This document shows, in pieces, positions 43,292-52,456 of a stretch of DNA of 64,000 nt. Numbering within the stretch: the first letter of the stretch is position 1; the number at the start of each line of letters is the position of its first letter. Both the position numbers and the translations under genes were made by a program. A model generated the notes under the pieces. It did no database searches and was not told the origin of the DNA. It saw nothing but the letters and a program-made list of their open reading frames with translations. This stretch comes from UBA1189 sp045612065. GTDB lineage: Bacteria > Bacteroidota > Bacteroidia > Bacteroidales > Bacteroidaceae. The DNA lies in NCBI GenBank assembly GCA_045612065.1, contig JAZKYH010000050.1:1-64000 (forward strand), in the 5' to 3' direction.

Positions 43292-44845
43292 ATGAAGAAA
43301 CTACAAATATTATTAGCGTCGGTATTCGTTGCATTTGGAATTACCTCTTGCGACATGGATACCTACCCGTACGATAGTATTGAGGAGTCAACCTATATGA
43401 CTTCCTTGAATGACTTTGCTAATGCTCGAATTGGTCTTTATTCTTATTATCGTTCGCTTACGACTGGTGGCTTTATCTTGGCTCCTGAAGTCCAGTGCGA
43501 TGCTTTCCATGCAGTGGCAGGATTCTCTAACTCTTATGGAAGTCTATATCGTTGGGATTTTCAACCTTCGGAAGGAACATTTGAATCGATCTGGGCCGCC
43601 TACTATGCGCAGATTTCTCGCGCCAACTACTTTATTGATAGCTATGAGAAAGCTTTGAAGGGTGAGAGCGGTACGTTTAGCAAGGAGGAGTTGAAGATTA
43701 TGGGTGCTTACGCAGCTGAGGCTTACTTTACCCGTGCTTATGACTATTTGCACCTTGCAGGTTATTTCTGTGAGGCTTATGATGCGAAGACAGCCGATAA
43801 AGTGTTAGGACTTCCCTTGCAGACGACCTATGCTCCTTCTTCGGATGCCTCTACCTATCCTGGTCGTGCAACCTTGAAAGCTACCTTTGTTCTGATTATG
43901 AGCGATATCAAGCAGGCTGAGACGTTGGTTAATCCAGAGCTTATCCTCGGCGAGAACCAAAGAAAAATTAATTACATCTCTAAGGATGTGGTTACTGCTT
44001 TGAAGGCTCGTGCAGCATTGCAGATGCAGGACTATAAAACTGCAGTCTCTGCTTCAACATCTTTAATCTCTTCTGCCAAGTATCCGTTGGTTGCTACTGT
44101 AGCGGAGTATCGTAAGATGTGGGTTAACGATGAAGGTTCTGAGGTAATGTGGCAAATCTATATGAGCCCCGATGAGTTGGGTTCTTCTACGGGAACTGCT
44201 TTCTGGGGTTCATACAAGGAGGACTCTACTACCATGAAAATGGACTATATCCCTTCACAGAAGTTGCTTGATTTGTACGATGAGGAAGATGATATTCGTT
44301 TCCCCGTGTTCTTTGCACCATTTAACTTGAAGGTAGCTTCTGGTGCAAGTGGTGAAATCTATGTGTTCAACAAATATCCCGGTAATCCCAATCTCTACGC
44401 TTCGCTTAATACGGACAACCACTTTACTAACATGTCAAAGCCTTTCCGTATCGCTGAACAGTATTTGATTGCGGCAGAAGCTTATCTTGGTATGAATGAC
44501 TTGGACAAGGCTGGTACTTACTTGAACTTGTTGATGGCTAAGCGTATTGCAGGTTTCAAGAAATCTAATTACTCAGATGCCACAATATTGATGAATGCCA
44601 TAAAGGCCGAGCGTCAGCGAGAGTTGGTAGGTGAAGGCTTCCGCTTGACTGACCTCAAGCGTTGGAGAGAGGGTGTAAAACGTGAGAATGCAGTTCAAAA
44701 CAGAAGCTTGGTGCTCTATCCTGGTGCTGAGACAACTACTGCCCTGACAAAGTCTGCAGATGATTATCGCATGGTATGGCCCATCCCCAAGTCAGAAACA
44801 GACGTTAATCCTCAGATTAAAAACCAACAGAATCCTGGTTATTAA
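43292..44845 (+). CDS. SusD/RagB family nutrient-binding lipoprotein
   Basis: 517 residues. Lipobox ITSCD (Cys ~20), then helical TPR-like SusD fold: FANARIGLYSYYRSLTTGG, WAAYYAQISRANYFIDSYEK, AEAYFTRAYDYLHLAGYFCE, and the C-terminal RIAEQYLIAAEAYLGMNDLD, AERQRELVGEGFRLTDLKRW, WPIPKSETDVNPQIKNQQNP. It is the surface lid of the SusC partner. Typical SusD features are complete, so the pair looks functional. Confidence 0.95.
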   Translation: MKKLQILLASVFVAFGITSCDMDTYPYDSIEESTYMTSLNDFANARIGLYSYYRSLTTGGFILAPEVQCDAFHAVAGFSNSYGSLYRWDFQPSEGTFESIWAAYYAQISRANYFIDSYEKALKGESGTFSKEELKIMGAYAAEAYFTRAYDYLHLAGYFCEAYDAKTADKVLGLPLQTTYAPSSDASTYPGRATLKATFVLIMSDIKQAETLVNPELILGENQRKINYISKDVVTALKARAALQMQDYKTAVSASTSLISSAKYPLVATVAEYRKMWVNDEGSEVMWQIYMSPDELGSSTGTAFWGSYKEDSTTMKMDYIPSQKLLDLYDEEDDIRFPVFFAPFNLKVASGASGEIYVFNKYPGNPNLYASLNTDNHFTNMSKPFRIAEQYLIAAEAYLGMNDLDKAGTYLNLLMAKRIAGFKKSNYSDATILMNAIKAERQRELVGEGFRLTDLKRWREGVKRENAVQNRSLVLYPGAETTTALTKSADDYRMVWPIPKSETDVNPQIKNQQNPGY

Positions 44846-44865
44846 TGTAATAAAATGTAATCGTA

Positions 44866-45771
44866 ATGAAATTAAATAAGATATACGCATTTTTGCTCGC
44901 TGCGATGGTCTTTGCAGGATGCTCTGATGAAGACGAGATCTCTTGGAATAACCAGGATGCGACTGTCGGCATGGGCGAGGTTGAGTTCGCTTGTAAAGAG
45001 AACAAAGGAATAGTAAGCGTTCCTGTTGTTGTTGAGGGAAATCGCAATGGTGCCATTGAGGTGACTGTAGATGTAGCTGAGTCTGGTGATAATCCTGCTA
45101 TGGCAAATGTACATTACTTCCTTACCTCGAATAAAATTATCATTCCTGCAGATGCAGCCGAAGGGAGAGTAGAATTCAGAGTTGTTGATGATAATGACAT
45201 TAATGAATCTCGTACCTTTGTTATCACACTTAAGAGTGTACAAGGAAAGGCTACTATTGATGCTGATGCAAAAAGCACAGTTGTGGTGGTGAAGGACAAC
45301 GACTCTCAATTGTATGAAAGATTGCAGGGCCGTTGGAAAATGACATCCGATAGTGAATATTTGGGTGCTCTTTCATGGAAGGTGAATATCATAGGCGTTG
45401 AAGAGGGTGCCGAGGGTTACAATGAAGTGCTTCAGGTTACAGGTCTTGCCGAATATGAAGGTACATCTATGACCTTGCAGTTCAATTATGATAATGCGAC
45501 CAAGAAGGGCTGCGTATACATCCCATTTGGAGTTCTTTTAGCAAAAGGTGCCGACTTAGGTTTTGATGAAGCCTATGATATCAAGACTGCAACGTTTGAT
45601 AGCAAAAACAATTTTATCACAACGGGCGGAATATACGGCTATTGGAACGAAGACTTTACGGAGATAACATTCGATAAAGGTCAGGCTTTGTATGCTTGGG
45701 TATACTATAATGGTAGCCCAACAGCTGATTCGTTTCTCTTCGATTGTTCAAACATCAAGTTGACAAAGTGA
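44866..45771 (+). CDS. Calx-beta-like lipoprotein
   Basis: 301 residues. Lipobox FAGCS (Cys ~19); residues ~38-145 resemble a Calx-beta domain (EVEFACKENKGIVSVPVVVE, IIIPADAAEGRVEFRVVDDN, TFVITLKSVQGKATI). The C-terminal ~150 residues are a separate beta-rich domain (LQGRWKMTSDSEYLG, YWNEDFTEITFDKGQALYAW) like lipocalin-type ligand-binding modules. It follows SusD by 20 nt, the position of the SusE/F-type surface binding lipoproteins; ligand unknown. A terminator-like hairpin follows. Confidence 0.82.
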   Translation: MKLNKIYAFLLAAMVFAGCSDEDEISWNNQDATVGMGEVEFACKENKGIVSVPVVVEGNRNGAIEVTVDVAESGDNPAMANVHYFLTSNKIIIPADAAEGRVEFRVVDDNDINESRTFVITLKSVQGKATIDADAKSTVVVVKDNDSQLYERLQGRWKMTSDSEYLGALSWKVNIIGVEEGAEGYNEVLQVTGLAEYEGTSMTLQFNYDNATKKGCVYIPFGVLLAKGADLGFDEAYDIKTATFDSKNNFITTGGIYGYWNEDFTEITFDKGQALYAWVYYNGSPTADSFLFDCSNIKLTK

Positions 45772-45792
45772 TATTGTTTGAGATGTAGAGAT

Positions 45793-45836
45793 GGAGGTGC
45801 TAGGAGGAACAAGGCTTCTGGCACTCCTTCTTTTTA
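45793..45836 (+). terminator. Terminator or attenuator before the C10 protease gene
   Basis: Stem of TGCTAG (45798-45803) with CTGGCA (45818-45823), continued by GGAG/CTCC with one bulged G, then TTCTTTTTAAC. It may separate the SusCD transcript from the protease gene. Confidence 0.55.
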
Positions 45837-45852
45837 ACATAAAGCTGTGGCT

Positions 45853-47481
45853 ATGAAAAAAACATTTCTTTTCTTTTTGATTACCATCTTCTTCTCTTTT
45901 GCTGGTCAGGCTAGAGAGGTCAGTGAGCAGTATGCGAGAGAATATGTTCTCAACTATATGTCCTTGCGTACTTCAGAAGAGCATGCCATCAAGAGTCTTG
46001 AGAGGGTCAGTTCTTCTTGTTATTTTATCAATCTGGCTCCACAAGGTTGGGTTATACTCTCAGCAGATGACGTAGTTGACCCTATCCTTGCATATTCTCT
46101 AAATGGCAGCCTGAAAGAGAATAACATGCCTGAAAATATGCGCTATGTCATGTCGGCATTTGAGAAAAACATCGAGGAGGTCGTTCGAGTTGAGAAAACA
46201 CAACACCCTCGTTGGATGCATCCGGTGGTTTCGTTTACTCGTGCTGGTGATAATAAGATAGAACCGCTTATCCAAGTCAATTGGAACCAAAGTACGCCCT
46301 ACAACACCTATTGCCCACGTAAAGAGGCCTTGGTGGGTTGTGTGGCTGTGGCTATGGCACAGGCGATGAGCGTGCATCGCTATCCTGCACGTCCACAAGG
46401 ACAAGTGAGTTATGCTAGTGCCTTATATGGAGGTTTGAATATCAATTTTGATAATGAGCGTGCTTATAACTGGGATAATATCATGAATCCTGAGATGGAT
46501 AATTATGATGATTTGGCACGCTTCCTCTATCATGCTGGTATGAGTGTCCGTATGGTTTATGGAGTGGACAAGTCGGGTATTCCAAGTAGTGAGGTAAGTC
46601 GTATATCGCAGGCGTTGATGAATCATTTCTCTTATCCTGAAGGGGTTACCTATCATTGGCGTGATACATATGATGGTGATTGGGCACAAATGCTGTTGAA
46701 TGAGCTGAGTGCGGGCAGAGCAATTGTTTACAATGCAATTGATTCAAAAGCAAAGGCCGGACATAGTTTCAATATTGATGGTTACGATGGTAACAGCCTG
46801 TTTCATGTCAATTGGGGTTGGGGAGGACATGGTAATGGATACTTCTCTCTTACCTACTTGCTTGACAAATCGATGAACATGAACTACGACGAAGAGCATG
46901 TTGCTGTAGTGGGTATTGGTTCGCCAGCGCAGTTGTTCCGTAGCATTTCGCTAAGCAACAACCATATCGAAGGTGGCCTTACCGCTGGCGCTGTAGTGGG
47001 TAGTGTTTTGGTAAATGGGGAGAAGCCTTTGGGTAATTATGAATTAAGTGTACATGGAATTAATAATTCTAGTACAGATTCAGAGGCCTCGGTGCCTTTC
47101 GTTATAGAAGATGGCTTGCTTAGAACCACAGAGGTCTTGCAGCAGAGAATCGAGCCATGGAGTATCGAGATTAGCGTTCTTGATACGAAGAGTGGCGCTG
47201 AGCTGACTCAAGGATTTAGAGTGTACGTGGATCCTTGGCAAAGTTTGGAGACTACCACCTCTTTGTCTTATAATCGTGCAGAGAGAACCTTTACGCTCAA
47301 GACAAAACATAATGTAAGCTATACCTTGACCGATAATATGGGCAATGTTGTCGCTGGTGGAAATCTGGAGCCCGTCCCCGAGTTGGTCCTCGATATGGAT
47401 GACTTTTCAGAAGACGAGTATCTGCTCAAATTACAATGTGAGGAAGAGGTAAAGGATATCAGAATCATCAATAATAAATAA
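45853..47481 (+). CDS. C10 family (streptopain-like) cysteine protease
   Basis: 542 residues. Signal peptide MKKTFLFFLITIFFSFAGQA, then a propeptide of the Spi/inhibitor type (~25-125; VSEQYAREYVLNYMSL, LAPQGWVILSADDVVDPILA), and the C10 catalytic domain with VGCVAVAMAQAMSVHRYPA (nucleophile Cys163) and AKAGHSFNIDGYDG (His304), HVNWGWGGHGNGYF. The C-terminal ~90 residues resemble a type IX sorting domain (NVVAGGNLEPVPELVLDMDD, DEYLLKLQCEEEVKDIRII). It is likely exported and surface-attached via PorU/PorV. ATG 45853 is chosen over the GTG at 45847. Confidence 0.93.
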   Translation: MKKTFLFFLITIFFSFAGQAREVSEQYAREYVLNYMSLRTSEEHAIKSLERVSSSCYFINLAPQGWVILSADDVVDPILAYSLNGSLKENNMPENMRYVMSAFEKNIEEVVRVEKTQHPRWMHPVVSFTRAGDNKIEPLIQVNWNQSTPYNTYCPRKEALVGCVAVAMAQAMSVHRYPARPQGQVSYASALYGGLNINFDNERAYNWDNIMNPEMDNYDDLARFLYHAGMSVRMVYGVDKSGIPSSEVSRISQALMNHFSYPEGVTYHWRDTYDGDWAQMLLNELSAGRAIVYNAIDSKAKAGHSFNIDGYDGNSLFHVNWGWGGHGNGYFSLTYLLDKSMNMNYDEEHVAVVGIGSPAQLFRSISLSNNHIEGGLTAGAVVGSVLVNGEKPLGNYELSVHGINNSSTDSEASVPFVIEDGLLRTTEVLQQRIEPWSIEISVLDTKSGAELTQGFRVYVDPWQSLETTTSLSYNRAERTFTLKTKHNVSYTLTDNMGNVVAGGNLEPVPELVLDMDDFSEDEYLLKLQCEEEVKDIRIINNK

Positions 47482-47482
47482 T

Positions 47483-48619
47483 ATGACTCCGATGATGAAA
47501 ACGAATAAGTCTTTTTATATGCTTGGGCTTGCTTTCTCGCTCTGCCTTTTATCTTGTGGTGAGGATGAACCCGACGTGGAACAAAATGAAGCTGAGAAAG
47601 CTATCACCATAAGTACCACCGTATTCACTCAGGCGAGCCCCACATTGGATTTTGTCGAAGGTGATGCAATGAATCTATTTGCCAAGACCTATGGCTCGGC
47701 TTCTGCCCCCAACAAGGTAGATGATGTGAAGGCCGTTTCTTGTGGTGGAAGTTGGAAGATAGAGCCGGAGGTGATGATTGGTGAGAGCGAGAACCTGTTC
47801 ATATATGCCTATGCTCCCTACACCGAAGGACTGGAGGAGACAGCAGCCATCCCAGTAGATGTGCATAGCCAGCAAGATGTGCTGTATTCTGGCTCGTATG
47901 TCCCTGTGAGCTATCGAACGAATCATGCCAAGTTAACAATGAAACATGCACTTACCTTAGTTTCATTCAATATATCGTCGCAAGGCTATTCAGGAAAGGG
48001 TGAGTTGCAACGCTTCTCTATCTTTGGCGATGAGGTATATACCAGTGGCGTGATGTCCATTGATAAGGGTAATGTTATAGGTAAGGGGAAAGAAGTCTTT
48101 GAAATGGTAATTTCAAAAACCATCATTCCCGATGGTTGGGAGAATGATTTGCCCAGAATGTGGCAGATTCCTTTCTCTACCAAAGGGACAGAGGCATATT
48201 TGGATATTACGATTGATGATAAGTCCTACAAGGTTGTTTTTCCCGAGGTTGAAATGAAGAGCGGATTCCAATATATCTTCCGTATGGTGCTTTCTGATTA
48301 TGGGTTGGAGTTTATTCCCGACCAAACTCAAACAATATCTTTGAGTGTCGAGTCTGACCACCCCGATCAGTTAGATGGATATGGCGTGTTGCATATCACC
48401 CATTCGGCAGATTCGATGATTGTTCCTGAATTGTTGGGAGATAATGTGTTTGGTTCAGTACGTTGGGGAGATGAATTGGTCTCAACATATCATGTTGGAG
48501 AGAATCACTTTTATAATCAGAATGGGAACAAGGTGATGTCTGTTGAGACTTGGAATTCAATTGGATTCAAACTAAAGAATCTGATTGGAGTTGAGGTGAT
48601 AGATATATCACAATATTGA
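47483..48619 (+). CDS. Fimbrillin-like lipoprotein
   Basis: 378 residues. Lipobox LLSCGED (Cys ~25), then fimbrillin/Mfa2-type beta-sandwich text (DFVEGDAMNLFAKTYG, NLFIYAYAPYTEG, SYRTNHAKLTMKHALTLVSF, GFQYIFRMVLSDYGLEF). Such proteins are fimbrial subunits, anchors or immunogenic surface lipoproteins. It is 1 nt after the C10 gene stop, so cotranslated. Three ATGs (47483, 47492, 47495) are possible; the first is given. The transcript ends at the palindrome 48674-48707. Confidence 0.8.
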   Translation: MTPMMKTNKSFYMLGLAFSLCLLSCGEDEPDVEQNEAEKAITISTTVFTQASPTLDFVEGDAMNLFAKTYGSASAPNKVDDVKAVSCGGSWKIEPEVMIGESENLFIYAYAPYTEGLEETAAIPVDVHSQQDVLYSGSYVPVSYRTNHAKLTMKHALTLVSFNISSQGYSGKGELQRFSIFGDEVYTSGVMSIDKGNVIGKGKEVFEMVISKTIIPDGWENDLPRMWQIPFSTKGTEAYLDITIDDKSYKVVFPEVEMKSGFQYIFRMVLSDYGLEFIPDQTQTISLSVESDHPDQLDGYGVLHITHSADSMIVPELLGDNVFGSVRWGDELVSTYHVGENHFYNQNGNKVMSVETWNSIGFKLKNLIGVEVIDISQY

Positions 48620-48673
48620 TGCTTTTTAAGAATTCAGAATATGACAAAAAGAGGTGGAAAATCAGACAGAGGC

Positions 48674-48707
48674 AATAGTTTTATTGCAGCGCTGCAATAA
48701 AATTATT
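48674..48707 (+). terminator. Palindromic terminator after the fimbrillin-like gene
   Basis: A 34-nt palindrome (17 pairs, one G-T) centred at 48690/48691 whose inner 24 nt are perfect (TTTTATTGCAGC and its complement); 55 nt after the stop. There is no separate loop or extended T-run. A second hairpin, TGGCAAGGA at 48811-48819 with 48844-48852, lies in the same gene-free gap (48620-48922). Confidence 0.6.
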
Positions 48708-48810
48708 AGACAAAGGCTTTTTGAAAAATCTCTTTGTCCAATTTTTCCAGGGGACAGAGTTCTCAGAAAAACGTGTATTTTCAGTGAGTGAAATAGTTTT
48801 ATTTTTGCCC

Positions 48811-48852
48811 TGGCAAGGATCAATTCAGAATTAGCGAAGTTCTTCCTTGCCA
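48811..48852. repeat. Inverted repeat near the M16 gene end
   Basis: TGGCAAGGA (48811-48819) pairs perfectly with TCCTTGCCA (48844-48852) around 24 nt. It may terminate the minus-strand M16 transcript; the minus-strand tail (GGGCAAAAATAAAACT) is A-rich rather than T-rich, so the role is unclear. Confidence 0.45.
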
Positions 48853-48922
48853 AGCCAAAAGTCAAAATCGTTTACTCGTTTACAGCTTAGACTCATCTCG
48901 ACATACATCACCATTTCTAATC

Positions 48923-50158
48923 CTAATTGTTAGGACTGGCTTTGTAGTACAGCACGCTACTGTTTTTCTTCGTGAATACTTTACGGGCTGTGTGGCGTAT
49001 GTCATTGGCCGATACGGAGCAGTAGTGGGCGAGTTCATCGGTGAGTTCGCGGTCTTGCCCGATGAGTTCCAATTGTGCGATGTTGACGGCACGGTTCAGG
49101 TAGTTGATGTTGTTGAACGTGCGCTCTGATTCTGAGCGGTTGCGCACCTTGTTGAGTTCTTCGGTCGGTACGGTTATCCGCTTCAATGTATCCAGTTCAT
49201 CCCACACAGCCTGCTCGGCCTGTTCTATGGTGATGCCCTCGGCCAGTCTTCCCATGATATAGAGGAGTCCGCTGTCAATGCTTCCCTGTATGTAGGCATC
49301 GATGGAGGTGAAGAGGTGCTTGTCGTGGATGAGGTGACGGATGAGGCGGCTCGACTGTCCGGCCGAGAGAAGATCGGTGATGAGGTCGCACACATGGTAC
49401 TCCTGATTCTTGCGGTCGGCCATGTGAAAGGCCATCACGAGCATGTCGGTAGGGGCGTTGCGGTATACGGTCTTGCGGCGCTGGCGCTGTTGGGGAGGCT
49501 CTTGGAGTTGGGGGCGTGGTGCTATGTCGCTCTTGGGAAGAGGCCCGAACCATTTCTCGGCCAGTCGCACCACCTCGTCAAACGTGATATTGCCTACTAC
49601 GGAGAGGATGGCATTGCTTGGGGTGTAGTGGCGATGGTAGAAGTCCATCACGCTCTCCAGCGTGGCCTGTTCTATGTGCTCCACGCACAATCCTATCGTA
49701 GGCCATCGGTAAGGGTGTACCTTGTATGCGAGTGCACGTACGTGATGGTGTATGTCGCCGTAGGGGCGATTGAGGTGTCGTTGCTTGAACTCCTCAATGA
49801 CTACGCCCTTCTGTACCTCCACGCTCTGCTCAGTGAGGGCAAGGCCCATCATGCGGTCCGATTCGAGCCAGAAGGCCGTCTCAACGTTGCTGCAGGGTAG
49901 GGCGATGTAGTAGTTGGTGAGGTCATTATTGGTCCAAGCATTGTTTTCCCCTCCGGCTAATTGCACATGGGTGTCGTAGTCGGGGATATTGACAGAACCC
50001 TCGAACATCAAGTGCTCCAAGAGGTGAGCATAGCCTGTGCGCTCGGGATCTTCGTGACGTGCACCTACGTTATAAAGCACGTTTACCGCCACCATCTGTG
50101 TGGTGGGGTCTTCGTGGTGTACGATACGTAGCCCGTTGGCGAGAGTGTGACGATTCAT
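48923..50158 (-). CDS. M16 family metallopeptidase
   Basis: 411 residues, one M16 unit of the pitrilysin/processing-peptidase type. The inverted zinc motif HLLEH is at 45-49 (YAHLLEHLMFEGS), the downstream Glu in VVIEEFKQR, and the C-terminal-half motif RNAPTDMLVMAFHM. No signal peptide is evident, so it may act in the cytoplasm. It is 77 nt downstream of the cyclophilin gene on the same strand, with a short hairpin (50193-50206) between. Confidence 0.92.
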   Translation of the reverse strand: MNRHTLANGLRIVHHEDPTTQMVAVNVLYNVGARHEDPERTGYAHLLEHLMFEGSVNIPDYDTHVQLAGGENNAWTNNDLTNYYIALPCSNVETAFWLESDRMMGLALTEQSVEVQKGVVIEEFKQRHLNRPYGDIHHHVRALAYKVHPYRWPTIGLCVEHIEQATLESVMDFYHRHYTPSNAILSVVGNITFDEVVRLAEKWFGPLPKSDIAPRPQLQEPPQQRQRRKTVYRNAPTDMLVMAFHMADRKNQEYHVCDLITDLLSAGQSSRLIRHLIHDKHLFTSIDAYIQGSIDSGLLYIMGRLAEGITIEQAEQAVWDELDTLKRITVPTEELNKVRNRSESERTFNNINYLNRAVNIAQLELIGQDRELTDELAHYCSVSANDIRHTARKVFTKKNSSVLYYKASPNN

Positions 50159-50235
50159 TTAAAGTCTTGTGTTTGTCCTCCCTTCTAACTAACTCCTCAA
50201 GAGGAGAATTCTGGTATCGCTGGGGAGTTTAGTAC

Positions 50236-51117
50236 TTACTGCTCATTGCTCACAGGTGCTATCTCTCTTACTCGCTTGATGATAACGGGCTCGATGGGAC
50301 GCAGACGGGCGTCTACGGCACGCTTCTCGATTTTGGTCAGCACGTCGAGTCCTTCTACGATTTCACCGAATACGGTGTAGTATCCGTCAAGGTCAGCTGC
50401 GCCGCCCACGGTGGTATAGTGATTCTTCTGCTCTTTGCTATAGTGGAACTGCTTACGGGTAGCCATCACTTTGTCGGTGTCGGCAGTAATCTTCTTTTTC
50501 AGTTCGCGAATCTTGGGCATATAGCGTTTCTGATCCTTAGCATACTCTTGGAGTTGCTCAACATAGGGTGAACTGTGAGTGATAGAGTCGAACACCTCTT
50601 TGCGCAATTCCTTATTATATTTGTCTTCGGCATTGAAGAGTTTTGTTTCGTTGTATTTGAAACCCGTGACGAAGTAGAAATGTCCGCCTGAAGACTTTTC
50701 CATCTTATAATAGCTTGCCATAGCTAGAGCTCCGCGTTTGTGGTAGAACTTTTCGGGTTGTATCTCCTCAGGAATGGTGTAGTCTACATCATTTTCGCCC
50801 AAAAGGGTCTCACGTGTGGCACCCTTTGACTTGGGGTCGCCAGCTTGTACGGTAAAGTTGTTCTGGATACGAAAGAACTGTTGGTTGTCGTAGTAGCCCT
50901 TGCGTGCTAACTTTACGAAGTTGTGGCGGTGCAGTGGAGTCTCTCGGTAGAGTTTCAGGGTGAGATTGCCTTCGCTGGTTTCCATCAGAAGGTATTGGTC
51001 AGCATCTACGATGACAGTGTCAGTGTCTTCGGGTTCAGCCTGCGGGGCCTCTTTCTTTAAGTTTTGGCATGCACCGAATAGAATAGCGGTGGTGAATAGG
51101 AGTAAAATCTTTTTCAT
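50236..51117 (-). CDS. Peptidylprolyl isomerase lipoprotein (cyclophilin type)
   Basis: 293 residues. Signal and lipobox (LFGACQN, Cys ~17), cyclophilin fold with LMETSEGNLTLKLYRETPLH, HRHNFVKLARKGYYDN, FTVQAGDPKSKGA, and the end AADLDGYYTVFGEIVEGLDV. A helical insert of ~80 residues (~165-240, KELRKEVFDSITHSSPYVEQ) makes it longer than usual single-domain cyclophilins. It catalyses prolyl cis/trans isomerisation in the periplasm or on the outer membrane. A minus-strand -7 element (51144-51151) precedes it. Confidence 0.92.
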   Translation of the reverse strand: MKKILLLFTTAILFGACQNLKKEAPQAEPEDTDTVIVDADQYLLMETSEGNLTLKLYRETPLHRHNFVKLARKGYYDNQQFFRIQNNFTVQAGDPKSKGATRETLLGENDVDYTIPEEIQPEKFYHKRGALAMASYYKMEKSSGGHFYFVTGFKYNETKLFNAEDKYNKELRKEVFDSITHSSPYVEQLQEYAKDQKRYMPKIRELKKKITADTDKVMATRKQFHYSKEQKNHYTTVGGAADLDGYYTVFGEIVEGLDVLTKIEKRAVDARLRPIEPVIIKRVREIAPVSNEQ

Positions 51118-51143
51118 AGGATGTAGCGCATAATATTACGTCA

Positions 51144-51151
51144 CAAAGATA
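51144..51151 (-). promoter_or_regulatory. -7 element of the cyclophilin gene
   Basis: TATCTTTG on the minus strand, 27 nt before the start codon at 51117. It is complementary to GTATCTTT at 51183-51190, so the two could pair. Confidence 0.55.
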
Positions 51152-51231
51152 CTTAAAATATCCTGATGCTTCACCAAAGGTTGTATCTTTTAGTCGATTG
51201 GACAAAATATATAGCGGAAAACTTGATGTTC

Positions 51232-51264
51232 TTGTCCTGTAGGTAGTTTATTTTTGTATCTTTG
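51232..51264 (+). promoter_or_regulatory. pnuC promoter
   Basis: TTG (51232-51234), 22-nt spacer, TATCTTTG (51257-51264). The expected transcript start is within a few nt of the ATG at 51273, so the mRNA would be nearly leaderless. No TPP riboswitch sequence is seen in the 51118-51263 gap. Confidence 0.6.
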
Positions 51265-51272
51265 TGCCCAAT

Positions 51273-51839
51273 ATGGCTTTAGAAATTCTTGGCGCTTTCA
51301 TTGGAATTATCTACCTCTGGCTCGAATATCGTGCCAGTATCTATTTATGGATAGTTAGTATTGTGATGCCAGCCATCTATCTCTTTGTTTATTATGATGC
51401 AGGTCTCTATGCTGATTGCGGCATAAATATCTATTACTTAGTAGCTGCCATTTATGGATGGGCAGTGTGGTGGTATGGAGCTAAGAAGCATGAAACGGCT
51501 GAACTGCCAATTAGCCATATCCCAGTGAAAGCCAGCTTAGTGTCTGTTGCTGTCTTTGCTATTGTTTTCGTTGCTATAGCTTGTCTGTTGCAGTGTTTTA
51601 CTGATAGTGACGTGCCTTGGTGGGATGCCTTCACCACAGCGCTTAGTGTCATTGGTATGTGGATGCTTGCTCGTAAGTACCTTGAACAATGGTGGGTTTG
51701 GATGGTAGTCGATGTGGTATGTGTGGGGTTATATTTATATAAGGAACTCTACTTTACTGCTTTGCTTTATATGCTTTATGCTGTAGTGGCCGTATTTGGT
51801 TGGATGAACTGGAAGGAGAAAATGAACGATTATGTTTGA
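51273..51839 (+). CDS. pnuC: PnuC-family transporter (PnuT-like, probably thiamine)
   Basis: 188 residues, about seven TM helices; PnuC signature FIGIIYLWLEYRASIYLWIV at the start and LYLYKELYFTALLYMLYAVV near the end. PnuC transporters move nicotinamide riboside or, for PnuT members, thiamine through the inner membrane. The following thiN gene overlaps by 8 nt, which strongly suggests thiamine as substrate. ATG 51273 is used; the GTG at 51264 lies inside the promoter. Confidence 0.92.
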   Translation: MALEILGAFIGIIYLWLEYRASIYLWIVSIVMPAIYLFVYYDAGLYADCGINIYYLVAAIYGWAVWWYGAKKHETAELPISHIPVKASLVSVAVFAIVFVAIACLLQCFTDSDVPWWDAFTTALSVIGMWMLARKYLEQWWVWMVVDVVCVGLYLYKELYFTALLYMLYAVVAVFGWMNWKEKMNDYV

Positions 51840-52452
51840 TGTCGATGCTGTGATTTTAGCTGCAGGTGACTATCCTATAGCACTGCTTCCTACTCAGATT
51901 TTGAGCAAGGCTCCTTTTGTTGTCTGTTGTGATGGTGCTGCTAACGAGTATATAGCCCGAGGGCATGTGCCTCATGTTATCATTGGCGATGGAGACTCGC
52001 TTTGTGCTGAATATCGTGAACAATATGCTTCGCTTATCCACTATAATCCAGATCAAGAGACTAATGATCAAACCAAGGCTGTATACTATCTCCATGCTCA
52101 TGGTAAACGTCGTATTGCTATCGTTGGTGCTACGGGTAAGCGTGAAGATCATACGATTGGCAATATTAGCCTCCTCATGGAGTACATGCGCTTGGGGGTC
52201 GAAGTTCGTAGTTACACCGATTATGGCGTGTTTGTCCCCTGTCGTGATAAATGTGTCTTTACTTGCTTCCCCGGTCAGCAAGTGTCGGTATTCAACTTTA
52301 CAGCTCGAGGTCTTACAGCTCAGGGATTGGTTTATCCGCTTTACGATTTTACGACCTGGTGGCAAGGAACACTAAATAGTTGTTCCGGTACTACATTCAC
52401 TATTGATGCTCAGGGGGAGTATCTCGTGTTTCTATCTTACGAGTCTAAGTGA
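51832..52452 (+). CDS. thiN: Thiamine diphosphokinase
   Basis: 206 residues. The N-terminal catalytic domain has VVCCDGAANEYIARG, HVIIGDGDSL and DQETNDQTKAV; VGATGKREDHTIGN is a further conserved patch, and the C-terminal thiamin-binding domain includes QVSVFNFTARGLTAQGLVYP. It pyrophosphorylates thiamine to thiamine diphosphate with ATP, trapping what PnuC imports. ATG at 51832 lies within the end of pnuC, so the genes are translationally coupled. Confidence 0.95.
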   Translation: MFDVDAVILAAGDYPIALLPTQILSKAPFVVCCDGAANEYIARGHVPHVIIGDGDSLCAEYREQYASLIHYNPDQETNDQTKAVYYLHAHGKRRIAIVGATGKREDHTIGNISLLMEYMRLGVEVRSYTDYGVFVPCRDKCVFTCFPGQQVSVFNFTARGLTAQGLVYPLYDFTTWWQGTLNSCSGTTFTIDAQGEYLVFLSYESK

Positions 52453-52456
52453 AGCA

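Noticed and set aside
51118..51272. Possible TPP riboswitch upstream of pnuC-thiN
   Set aside because: The conserved TPP-riboswitch core could not be found; only short inverted repeats between promoter elements are present.
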